Shown one piece after another: positions 6,004 to 12,650 of a stretch of 13,410 nucleotides of DNA. Origin of the DNA: Candidatus Pacearchaeota archaeon. GTDB lineage: Archaea; Nanobdellota; Nanobdellia; Pacearchaeales; GW2011-AR1. The position numbers were made by a program, and so were the translations under genes. The stretch lies in the NCBI GenBank assembly GCA_016186375.1, contig JACPLS010000025.1:1-13410 (forward strand), given 5' to 3'. The first letter of the stretch is position 1. Each line of letters starts with the position of its first letter. Under the pieces are notes generated by a model that did no database searches, had not been told where the DNA came from, and saw only the letters and a list, made by a program, of their open reading frames with translations.

Positions 6004-6075
6004 GCGCACGTGGCTCAATGGTACAGCGGTCGGCTGCAGCCCGACTTTTCCCAGGTTCGATTCCTGGCGTGCGCT
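6004..6075 (+). tRNA. tRNA-Cys (GCA)
   Basis: The 72-nt cloverleaf has acceptor GCGCACG/CGTGCGC with discriminator T at 6075, as expected for cysteine. The anticodon stem GTCGG/CCGAC holds the loop CTGCAGC (anticodon 6036-6038), and the T arm contains GGTTCGATTCC. There is no intron and no encoded CCA. A TTTATAAT element near 5981-5988 is a suitable promoter. Confidence 0.96.
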
Positions 6076-6087
6076 TTGAATATAGAA

Positions 6088-6930
6088 TTATTTAACAAAC
6101 ACTGAAAGAATCCAACCCAAAGCTAACAACACTGTTGAAATAACCATAAAGAGATTTATTTCTTTATATCTCTTAGTAAATAACAAGCCAAGTATAAATA
6201 TAGAAAATCCAAATAATAGTGCTCTATCTATAGAGAATGTCCATATTACCGCACCGATCATAACCAATACAGTGATTATATCTAACAATGTATATTTCTT
6301 CAATTCATCTCTAGATGGAAATAATGCTATTCCCACCCAGAAAAGAGCACCAGTAGTAGCAATAACAGGAATTAAACTAATTACCGGAGTCAAGAATATC
6401 ATTAAAAGCATTAATACAGATATAATAATTGCAGTAAAACCAGTTCTTCCACCTTCGGCAATGCCAACTGCACTTTCAACATATGCCACGACACTTGAAG
6501 TTCCTAATGTTGCACCAACCATAGTCCCAGCACCATCGACGGACAATGCTTCCTTCATTTTAGGCATAGTTCCATTTTTATTAATAATACTTGTGCCTCG
6601 TGTTAATCCTATAAATTTAGCAATACTTCCATAGAAATCAATTAGGAATAGAACTAAAATTACACTAATCATTTTCACATTTAATATAACTCCTAAGTCC
6701 AATTGAAATATTGCTCCTAGCATCTCTTTAGAAAAGGTAAGAGGAGTACCTGGACCGCCCAATCCTAATGTGTATGCAAGTACCGTTGACAAAACAATGC
6801 TGATTAATACAGATCCTGGTACTTTAAACTTTCTCAATGCCAGAGTTGAAGCAAGACCAAAATATAATACATATGCAAGAGGAGACAAAAATATACCGAA
6901 ACCGCTAATTGAAACTCCATTATAAATCTT
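6088..6930 (-). pseudogene. AzgA-type purine permease, C-terminal part (frameshifted)
   Basis: Residues of this open frame carry the second half of an NCS2/AzgA hypoxanthine-guanine permease. They include LFLIDFYGSIAKFIG, then KEALSVDGAGTMVGATLGTSSV and the highly conserved YVESAVGIAEGGRTG, then several hydrophobic helices to the C-terminus. The frame is open from 6930 but has no ATG before residue LSPLAYV; only a TTG at 6888-6886 could start it. It continues the sequence of the fragment at 6920-7354 in another frame (+1). Together they reach about 425-430 residues, the normal family length. A chance internal TATA (around 6921-6929) means separate expression cannot be excluded. Confidence 0.8.
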
Positions 6931-7354
6931 TCATTTTGTCAGGTATTGCATTAATGATTTTTGTACGAATATTTGTTAAAGTTAATATCATAAATATTAC
7001 ACCAGACCAAAAAACCGCTCCTAAAGCTTGTTGCCAAGTAAATCCCAATGCTAAAATTACAAAGAAAGCTACATAGGCGTTCATTTCCATACCTGGTGCA
7101 ACTGCAAATGGTTTCTTTGCCCAAACACCCATCACAAAAGTTGCAAGAAAACAAGTAATAACTGTGGCAAAAAATACTGCACTTTTATTAAATCCTCCTT
7201 CAGCAAGTATTGAAGGATTAACTACGAATATATACGATAGCGCAAGAAAAGTGGAGACTCCTGCAAGAATTTCAATTTTGTAATTAGTTTTATGTTTAAC
7301 AAATTCAAAGTATGTGGCGATTTTCTGCAAAATTCCTTGTTGATTACTTTTCAT
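6920..7354 (-). pseudogene. AzgA-type purine permease, N-terminal part (frameshifted)
   Basis: This part starts with a cytoplasmic stretch, then TNYKIEILAGVSTFLALSYI and VNPSILAEGGF, which match the first helix of AzgA-family permeases. It continues with FAVAPGMEMNAYVAFF and the WQQALGAVFWSG segment, and stops at IPDKMKDL followed by TAA (6922-6920). In intact relatives the chain continues after the IP-S-K motif into the second half, which here lies in the +1 frame. The ATG at 7354 is chosen: it overlaps the methyltransferase stop by 11 bases, while a longer frame from 7381 would add nine residues inside that gene. The substrate would be hypoxanthine, guanine or adenine. Confidence 0.8.
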
Positions 7355-8090
7355 CTTTAAGTTCAAATATAATGAAATCATTTATTTTTACTTTATTTAA
7401 AGTATATTCAGGAGTAAAAATTTCTTTGATCAGTTTCAATCCTGCTTTTTTGTAAACTTTTTTATACCAATCAATAGGTCTATGCCACTCCAGAATCTCA
7501 TAGCGACCTTCCTTCTTTATTTTCTTATAGACATGATTTTTTTCATATTTTTCATTATTAAATCTAAAATCTAATTGCGACTCCTTCACATCACAAATCT
7601 TGGGATTGCAGAAACCAATATATACAACACCTTCATTTTTAAGTGCTTTTTTGATATTTTTAGCTATATTTTCTACTTCTTTATCATTAACAATACATAA
7701 AACAAGGTTACAAATTACAAAGTCAAAATAATCTTCTGGAACATCTTTAATATCTTCATAAACATTTTCATTACCGATTTTTGCTCCTGCTTTTCTAAGC
7801 ATATCTGGAGAAATATCATAGACCTTAACTTTTGCCCCTAATTTTTTCATGGCAAGTGCAAGTACACCTGGACCAGCACCATAATCTAAAATTTTTTTAC
7901 CTTTTAAGTTACCAAGTAAAGGAATCAAAACATTATCATATGATGCAAGTTTAAGACTCTCTTTCTCTAATTCTTTAGAAACAACTATCCACGATTTTTG
8001 ATCAAACACCCCTTTCATTTTTATACCAACCTCAAGAATAACTTCATCTTTATTTAAAAACCCTATTATATGAGCATTTTCATATATCAT
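7344..8090 (-). CDS. class I SAM-dependent methyltransferase
   Basis: The 248-residue product has motif I ILDYGAGPGVLAL (about 67-79), the acidic end of strand 2 (VYDIS), and the post-motif FDFVICNLVLCIV. These are typical of the UbiE/Methyltransf_11 type of Rossmann methyltransferases. The C-terminal third (EWHRPIDWYKKVYKKAGL) resembles that of small-molecule methyltransferases, but the substrate is unknown. The ATG at 8090 lies about 24 bp from the centre of an AT-rich TATA palindrome (8106-8123), fitting a leaderless start. An inner ATG at 8018, preceded by GAGGT at 10-nt spacing and a TATA at 8051-8060, would remove 24 residues and is a serious alternative. The purine permease frame follows with overlap. 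Confidence 0.85.
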   Translation of the reverse strand: MIYENAHIIGFLNKDEVILEVGIKMKGVFDQKSWIVVSKELEKESLKLASYDNVLIPLLGNLKGKKILDYGAGPGVLALAMKKLGAKVKVYDISPDMLRKAGAKIGNENVYEDIKDVPEDYFDFVICNLVLCIVNDKEVENIAKNIKKALKNEGVVYIGFCNPKICDVKESQLDFRFNNEKYEKNHVYKKIKKEGRYEILEWHRPIDWYKKVYKKAGLKLIKEIFTPEYTLNKVKINDFIIFELKDEK

Positions 8091-8105
8091 AAATGTCTAA
8101 ACTAC

Positions 8106-8123
8106 ATATATTTTAAAATATAT
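8106..8123 (-). promoter_or_regulatory. 18-bp AT palindrome / TATA of the methyltransferase gene
   Basis: ATATATTTT followed by its reverse complement forms a perfect 18-bp palindrome. It is centred 24-25 bp before the ATG at 8090, so it probably serves as the TATA element. Being symmetric, it could also fire to the right, where no gene is seen. Confidence 0.4.
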
Positions 8124-8153
8124 CGCTCTCCATATTTAGAGGATAAATACTTA

Positions 8154-8822
8154 TCAAAACTTGTATGTGATATATCCTCCAAAAGTGTGTTCAATATTTA
8201 CTTTCTTTTTAAGTGGTATTTCAGTCATATCAACTGCAACTCCAAATTCAAAATTCTTTCCTACACCAATTCCTGTTCTGTACCTTTGTGTGGCAAACGT
8301 AATCCTCTGAGTATTTAAATCAGTGATAGTTTCAACTTGGATAATTCCTTCCAATTTTTCTTTAATAGGTTGTGAATATCTAAGTTTAGCAAGTGCTTCC
8401 GTATTAAGACCATTGAATGCGCTAACTGTTCCTTCAACATATATACTCAAATGACCTATTTTCTTAAAATATTGCAATCCTAATCTCTGATCCACTTCAC
8501 CATTATTAGAAAACTGTGTTTCAGAGAGAATTCCTAAACCATTATTCCAATTATAGCTCAAATCCACAAGAGTAAATGGTTTTCCTTCTCCAGATTGATA
8601 ATCAAAAGTTGTTCTATTTCTAGTAAAAAAATTAATTTTATTACTTAAGTCTAAGGAAAGTATTGTATCAAATGTTATATTTTCAGAACTCGCTGCAGAT
8701 TCTATAGATCCAGAAAAAGTTTGAGCATTAAGCGTATTTCCGAATATGTTTGTAGCTAAAAAAGCACTTGTTAGCAAGTTCTTACCTTCTTTTGATACAT
8801 TTTTGATATTTTTCACGATCAT
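8154..8822 (-). CDS. secreted beta-rich protein resembling a bacterial outer-membrane beta-barrel
   Basis: The 222-residue product begins with a basic segment to K14, a hydrophobic stretch (LLTSAFLATNIFG) and a likely signal peptidase site after LNA33. The mature part has no helix-like stretch. It reads as successive amphipathic strands of about 8-11 residues with alternating hydrophobic and polar positions (INFFTRNRTTFDY, TLVDLSYNW, RLGLQYF, LSIYVEGTVSAF, IIQVETIT, FEFGVAVDM). The last residues, GGYITYKF, end in Phe with hydrophobic residues at -3 and -5, the pattern of the C-terminal strand of outer-membrane barrels. Eight to ten strands are plausible. No family is recognised by name. It is the last gene of the four-gene operon, one base after the receiver gene. 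A bacterial origin is possible. Confidence 0.7.
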   Translation of the reverse strand: MIVKNIKNVSKEGKNLLTSAFLATNIFGNTLNAQTFSGSIESAASSENITFDTILSLDLSNKINFFTRNRTTFDYQSGEGKPFTLVDLSYNWNNGLGILSETQFSNNGEVDQRLGLQYFKKIGHLSIYVEGTVSAFNGLNTEALAKLRYSQPIKEKLEGIIQVETITDLNTQRITFATQRYRTGIGVGKNFEFGVAVDMTEIPLKKKVNIEHTFGGYITYKF

Positions 8823-8823
8823 A

Positions 8824-9609
8824 TTACTTTTCCCCAGGTATAATTCCTGTACAATACGTGTTTACTACTTTTTCTAAAAGAGAGTTTTCTTTGTATGAAC
8901 GATTTAATTCTTCCTGCAACTCGCCTTCTTTTAAAAAGTAATCCATATTATTAACAAGACAAGTAATAACTGATTTTGGACTTTGACCATAAGTTCTTTG
9001 TCTAGGTCCTTTAGTATACCCTTTAGAGTCAATAGTTACTATCTTTGATTTTTTCGCCTCGATAATATATCCTAAAGCCAAGAGTCCTCCTAGGAAGTTT
9101 TTCCCTATCGAAGTTGTTCCTGTATCAATAAGATCAGCATGGCGTTGGCGAGCCCAATTACTTGCAGGCTCTGTTTTTCCATCATGGTGATAGGTGCTAG
9201 TTACGAGCACAAGAGGAAGCCCTTTATCGAAAGCTTGTTGAGCTACAGTGCATCCGTTTAATTCTTCTTCTAACCCTTTTCTTTTAGGAAAGAAGAGATC
9301 GCACATCACTCCATCAAAATCATGGGTTTCGAGTGCCTCTAAAGACTCTTCCAATGTTGAAGCATATTGTACATTTAGCAATATGGGAGAAGTCGTTCTC
9401 TTTGAAAACAAGTCCTTGACTTGAGCAAGATAATCTAGATTATCTTCTACAACAAGAAGATTTCTCACTCCTTCTACATTGTACGATGGGGCTTCTTGAG
9501 CTATCTTTATCTCTTCATGAACTAGAAGGGGTGCTACTATTGGCTCCCTTGAGACTTCTTGTGAAAAAGTTTCTTCCTTCTTTCCGAACCATTTTTTTAG
9601 TATGTTCAT
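8824..9609 (-). CDS. receiver-domain protein with N-terminal extension
   Basis: This 261-residue protein starts with an amphipathic basic segment (LKKWFGKKEE) and a linker to about residue 48. A response-regulator receiver domain follows: LLVVEDNLDY gives the acidic pair E55/D56, GVMCDLFF gives the phosphoacceptor D104, VLVTSTYH gives T138, and TSIGKNF gives K170. An insertion rich in charged residues follows D104, and another lies between T138 and K170. After about 190 there is a helical C-terminus of unknown type. There is no recognisable DNA-binding output domain. The start overlaps nothing upstream except four bases of the second receiver gene (ATGA). Such proteins act in phosphorelays, but the partner kinase is not in the window. 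Confidence 0.75.
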   Translation of the reverse strand: MNILKKWFGKKEETFSQEVSREPIVAPLLVHEEIKIAQEAPSYNVEGVRNLLVVEDNLDYLAQVKDLFSKRTTSPILLNVQYASTLEESLEALETHDFDGVMCDLFFPKRKGLEEELNGCTVAQQAFDKGLPLVLVTSTYHHDGKTEPASNWARQRHADLIDTGTTSIGKNFLGGLLALGYIIEAKKSKIVTIDSKGYTKGPRQRTYGQSPKSVITCLVNNMDYFLKEGELQEELNRSYKENSLLEKVVNTYCTGIIPGEK

Positions 9610-10046
9610 TTCTTCACACCCTCGTTAATCTGCTTAAGTATCGATTCTAAGTCCACGGCAGCATCACCCCATGATTTTCTCATAATGAAGTCAGGACGCT
9701 CAAATCTTCTTAGTTCGTCATCAGACATAGAAGACGTACCAATAACTATAGTTGTTGGGCTTGTTTTTCTTATGAATGGGATAAGATTATAACCTATGTC
9801 TTCAAGTTTTGAACAAAATTGTCTAAAATCCCTCTTCTCTAGCTCAACTTGATTTTCGTAGGACATTCGGTTGTCAAGCAGAACCAAATCATAACCACGA
9901 GTTTTAATCATTGCTTCTCCTTCATTATAACATCGAGCAACATCTTGTGTAAGATTAGGAAGATAATTTTGTGCAATTTCATTTAAGGCATACTCCAAGG
10001 CCATAAGAGGTCCTTTTTGATCTTCAATGATTAATATCTTTGTCAT
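9606..10046 (-). CDS. stand-alone receiver-domain protein (CheY-like)
   Basis: The 146-residue protein is nearly all receiver domain. ILIIEDQKG provides E8/D9, YDLVLLDNRMS provides the phosphoacceptor D58, TIVIGTSSMS provides T104/S105, and DFIMRKSW provides K124. All four pocket positions are therefore present. Between D58 and the fourth strand there is an insertion of about 20 residues (ENQVELEKRDFRQFCSKLED), so it is longer than CheY (about 120). It overlaps the phosphatase-like gene upstream and the next receiver gene downstream by four bases each (ATGA), so the three are translationally coupled. Confidence 0.85.
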   Translation of the reverse strand: MTKILIIEDQKGPLMALEYALNEIAQNYLPNLTQDVARCYNEGEAMIKTRGYDLVLLDNRMSYENQVELEKRDFRQFCSKLEDIGYNLIPFIRKTSPTTIVIGTSSMSDDELRRFERPDFIMRKSWGDAAVDLESILKQINEGVKK

Positions 10047-10459
10047 TGTGAGTTCTCCAGATTTTCTTCTTTTAGTAAATCAATCTTTTCAAAACGCGGA
10101 GAAATATAGCATACTTCAGGTACTAGAGAACCTAATTCTAATTCATATCTCTCCTTTAAAAGTCTTCCAAATTTCTTTAAAATGTCTACGGGAACTTGAC
10201 CATATTCTGTAGAACGACCATCTAGATAGACATATCCGACTAGTTGAGATTCAACTCTTTCAGATCCAGCCTGTATTCCTCCCCCACCAATAACTTCATT
10301 TCTTGTATACTTTCTAGCTATATCTTTATGTTCCAAATTTCCAGGATTATCCATCGCATCAAAAGTATATGTTCTTCCTTCTTTAGATACGATAAATTTT
10401 CCAGCAGCAGCCAGACTATTTACCTTGAACTCTAGGTTTTCTTTTGTTTGGTTTGTCAT
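10043..10459 (-). CDS. probable phosphohistidine phosphatase of the Janus/PHPT family
   Basis: The first gene of the operon encodes 138 residues. From memory of human PHPT1, several motifs line up in order. GKFIVS fits the FKYVLI strand with K21. LEHKDIARKY fits the YHADIYDKV segment, placing H44 on the catalytic His. NEVIGGGGI fits the LGGGRI loop. GYVYLDGRSTEYG fits the VYGYSMAYG strand, keeping S83 and Y86-G87. The arginine equivalent to R45 of PHPT1 is not seen. The enzyme removes phosphate from phosphohistidine, a role that fits its two receiver-domain neighbours. The assignment rests on remembered motifs only. An AAGGAG at 10472-10477 lies 12 nt before the ATG, and a promoter lies at 10501-10510. 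Confidence 0.6.
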   Translation of the reverse strand: MTNQTKENLEFKVNSLAAAGKFIVSKEGRTYTFDAMDNPGNLEHKDIARKYTRNEVIGGGGIQAGSERVESQLVGYVYLDGRSTEYGQVPVDILKKFGRLLKERYELELGSLVPEVCYISPRFEKIDLLKEENLENSQ

Positions 10460-10471
10460 TGTATATTGTTA

Positions 10472-10510
10472 CTCCTTAATAATAACTAATAAGATTGCAG
10501 ATATATAAAA
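10472..10510 (-). promoter_or_regulatory. promoter and Shine-Dalgarno of the phosphatase-receiver operon
   Basis: On the minus strand, TTTTATATAT (10501-10510) is a TATA box predicting a start near 10479. The resulting leader of about 20 nt contains AAGGAG (10472-10477), 12 nt from the ATG at 10459. The leader with a Shine-Dalgarno site contrasts with the leaderless genes elsewhere. Confidence 0.6.
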
Positions 10511-10512
10511 TT

Positions 10513-10536
10513 ATCCACTCCATTTATGGAGGAGAT
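10513..10536. promoter_or_regulatory. 24-bp imperfect palindrome between divergent promoters, probable TrmB-type operator
   Basis: The arms at 10513-10523 (ATCCACTCCAT) and 10526-10536 match as inverted repeats in 9 of 11 positions around a TT spacer. The inner six pairs (CTCCAT/ATGGAG) are perfect. It lies immediately upstream of both TATA boxes (10501-10510 leftward and 10543-10551 rightward), so one dimer could control the operon and the regulator gene together. Confidence 0.55.
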
Positions 10537-10542
10537 AAAGAA

Positions 10543-10551
10543 GATTTATAT
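10543..10551 (+). promoter_or_regulatory. TATA box of the TrmB-like gene
   Basis: ATTTATATA, with an A/G-rich BRE-like stretch before it (AAAGAAG), is centred 27 bp upstream of the ATG at 10574. It decides the start of that gene. Confidence 0.6.
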
Positions 10552-10573
10552 AGTTGAAAATTTAACACTCAAT

Positions 10574-11296
10574 ATGGATACTAAGATCTTAGAAGATATA
10601 GGTTTTACGAATGCAGAAATACGTATATATTTAACTTTATTGGAGCTGGGAAATTCAACTGCTGGGCCAATTATTGAAAAATCAGGTCTGCAAAGCTCAG
10701 TAGTTCATATGACTCTTAATAAATTAATCAATAGAGGTTTTGTTTCTTTTATAAAAGAAGGACAAAGAAATCACTATCAGGCAGCTAACCCTAAAAATAT
10801 TATTGATTATATAGATGAAAAAAAGAAAAGATTCGAAGAAATTCTTCCAGATTTATTAGCAAAACAACTAAAAGCTGAAAAAAAACCAGAGGTAATTACG
10901 TTTAGAACAATCAAAGGAATAAGGGAGCTTCTCTATGATCTTCTTCAGGCAGGAGGGAAAGAGCACAATACTCTAGGTTCACCTAAAGAATCTTTAATGA
11001 TGGGTGAGACATTTTGGGTTAATTATCATAAGAAAAGGGCATCTCTAGGGATAAAAGCACGATTAATTTTTAATGAATCTCTTAAAAGATGGCGTGCAGA
11101 GAAGAAACATCTTAAAGCAGAAATAAGATATACTAATAAGGGGTTTGAGCCACTTACAGAAACTATTATTAGAAATGATAAGATAGGCATAATTTTATGG
11201 ACTGAAATTCCTTTAGGCATACTTTTTCACAATAAAACAGCAGCTAAATCTTATAATTATTTTTTTGAAATAATGTGGAAACAAGCTAAGAAATAA
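10574..11296 (+). CDS. TrmB-family transcriptional regulator
   Basis: From the ATG at 10574 the product is 240 residues. Residues 5-80 form the TrmB-type winged helix: LEDIGFTNAEIRIYLTLLELG, then GPIIEKSGLQSSVVHMTLNKL and a wing with GQRNHYQAANP. A coiled linker (about 78-100) precedes a C-terminal region that starts with TFRTIKGIRELLYDLLQ, as in TrmB proteins with the phospholipase-D-like effector domain. A longer frame opens at 10526, but its first 16 residues would overlap the TATA box, and the shorter form begins as family members usually do. It is divergent from the phosphatase-receiver operon and probably controls it and itself through the palindrome between them. The ligand is unknown. 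Confidence 0.85.
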   Translation: MDTKILEDIGFTNAEIRIYLTLLELGNSTAGPIIEKSGLQSSVVHMTLNKLINRGFVSFIKEGQRNHYQAANPKNIIDYIDEKKKRFEEILPDLLAKQLKAEKKPEVITFRTIKGIRELLYDLLQAGGKEHNTLGSPKESLMMGETFWVNYHKKRASLGIKARLIFNESLKRWRAEKKHLKAEIRYTNKGFEPLTETIIRNDKIGIILWTEIPLGILFHNKTAAKSYNYFFEIMWKQAKK

Positions 11297-11366
11297 CCTA
11301 ATTAACTTCATACCTCTTTTTTAGTATTATCTGCTAATTTTGTATTTATCCATACAAAATAGAAAG

Positions 11367-11414
11367 ATTTATAAAGTTCTAAATATAGGACTGTTTATAT
11401 CTAAATATAGGACT
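11367..11414 (+). promoter_or_regulatory. promoter with 15-bp direct repeat ahead of the HTH-nucleotidyltransferase gene
   Basis: A TATA box (ATTTATAAA, 11367-11375) predicts a start near 11397. Two identical copies of TCTAAATATAGGACT lie at 11378-11392 and 11400-11414, 22 bp apart, which places them on one face of the helix. They flank the predicted start, a position suited to repression by the HTH-bearing protein encoded just downstream. AAGGAG at 11418-11423 is the Shine-Dalgarno site, nine bases before the ATG. Confidence 0.65.
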
Positions 11415-11432
11415 AATAAGGAGATATAGTAT

Positions 11433-12065
11433 ATGTTTATCTTAAATGAAGAGAGTAAAATAGCAGCATCATTTCTAGAAAAGCCTTGGAAAAAGCTTAC
11501 TTACTCGGAGATACGAAAACTATCTGGGAAAAAATCAAAGAGTTATATTTACAGAACTTTGAGCCATCTAATGAATGATAATGTAATTGATACAGAACAA
11601 ATAGGAAATTCATTATTATATGGTCTGAAGTTGTATTTATTGCAAACCCAGTCATATTGCGGTCTTTTAAGCGAATCTATTGCATGGGATTCAAGCCATA
11701 TACCAGAAAGTATTATTGAAAAGATCGCTGATAGAATAAGAAAGATCACTCCTTTTTTTGTTTTTATCGTTACAGGAAGTTATGCAAAGAGAACAGAAAA
11801 TAAACGATCAGATATTGATATTGTTATACTTTGTGATGATACTGTAAAACCGCAAACAATTATTGCTGAAATTAAGCTAGAGAGCGATTTATCTATTCCT
11901 AAAGTTCATCCATTTGTATTTAAAAGAAAAGAATTCTTAGAAATGCTTATTAATAAAGAATTCAATTATGGTAAGGAAATAGCAAGAAATAACCTTCTCT
12001 TTTTTGGAAGCAATATATATTTTAATATATTGAATGATGCTATAGAACATGGATTCAAAGGATAA
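11433..12065 (+). CDS. winged-helix plus MNT nucleotidyltransferase protein (antitoxin-like)
   Basis: The 210-residue protein has a winged-helix N-terminus (about 1-65, KKLTYSEIRKLSGKKSKSYIY followed by a recognition-like helix). It then has a minimal nucleotidyltransferase domain with G115-S116, ten residues, and D127-I-D129 (GSYAKR...SDIDIVIL). This GSx10DxD motif defines the pol-beta superfamily antitoxins of MNT-HEPN systems, where the enzyme AMPylates the HEPN partner. A fused HTH would let it bind the direct repeats at its own promoter. It overlaps the HEPN gene by 17 bases. AMPylation activity is known for the family and inferred here. Confidence 0.85.
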   Translation: MFILNEESKIAASFLEKPWKKLTYSEIRKLSGKKSKSYIYRTLSHLMNDNVIDTEQIGNSLLYGLKLYLLQTQSYCGLLSESIAWDSSHIPESIIEKIADRIRKITPFFVFIVTGSYAKRTENKRSDIDIVILCDDTVKPQTIIAEIKLESDLSIPKVHPFVFKRKEFLEMLINKEFNYGKEIARNNLLFFGSNIYFNILNDAIEHGFKG

Positions 12066-12525
12066 GCTTTTAATTGAAAGAGCAGAACATGAAATTGTTG
12101 TTGCAGATTTATTATATAGCTTGAGTAATGATTCTCCAGAAAAAACAGCATTAAACGTTTCTTCCGGCAGTACATTTTATAGTGCAGTCATAAGCCACGC
12201 GTATTATGCAATATTTTATAGTGCGAAATACTATCTTTTGTCTAAAAATATACTTATCCCAGAACAAGGCCAGCATAATTTTGTATATCAAAGATTCAAG
12301 AAACTAGCCAAAACGGGAGAATTGGACAAAGAACTCCTTGAAATATATAAAGATACCAAAATTAAAGCAGAAGCACTGCTTTTAATTCTTGAAAGTGAAG
12401 AAGAAAAACGAACAGAATATACTTACAAGACCTACCCTCAGGCAAATAAATTGCCAGCTGAAAAATCACTTGAAAATGCCAAGTTTTTTGTTTCACATAT
12501 TAGAAAATTTGTTGAAAAATATTAA
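12049..12525 (+). CDS. HEPN-domain protein, toxin partner of the MNT gene
   Basis: The 158-residue all-helical protein carries the segment SHAYYAIFYSAKYYLLSKNI (49-68), the usual helix of PF05168-type HEPN domains (AYYAMFHAAKALL type). H76 in EQGQHNFVY stands where family members often have a conserved His. I find no RX4-6H motif, the ribonuclease signature of active HEPN toxins, so nuclease activity is uncertain. RTEYTYKTYPQ near residue 131 supplies tyrosines that a partner could modify, but this is not the RX4HXY form. The start codon lies inside the 3' end of the MNT gene, so the pair is translationally coupled. Confidence 0.75.
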   Translation: MDSKDKLLIERAEHEIVVADLLYSLSNDSPEKTALNVSSGSTFYSAVISHAYYAIFYSAKYYLLSKNILIPEQGQHNFVYQRFKKLAKTGELDKELLEIYKDTKIKAEALLLILESEEEKRTEYTYKTYPQANKLPAEKSLENAKFFVSHIRKFVEKY

Positions 12526-12650
12526 AGGTAGAAAAATCTGAAATAACTTACGTACTCTAATCCTTTTTCCCTAATTTTAAGGTAAATTATTTTAAATCAT
12601 TGTTGCTTTTCTCTGGCATTCCTTGCATATGCTTATTCTTAACAAAAACA

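Noticed and set aside
6272..6634. 120-codon open frame on the plus strand
   Set aside because: It is antisense to the conserved part of the purine permease and has no TATA or Shine-Dalgarno site. Its length comes from the hydrophobic codons of the real gene.
6951..7154. 67-codon minus-strand frame inside the permease
   Set aside because: It is an alternate reading of a region whose AzgA motifs are clearly in the other frame.
8070..8318. 82-codon open frame on the plus strand
   Set aside because: It covers the methyltransferase promoter and the 3' end of the beta-rich gene, and its composition is unlike its neighbours.
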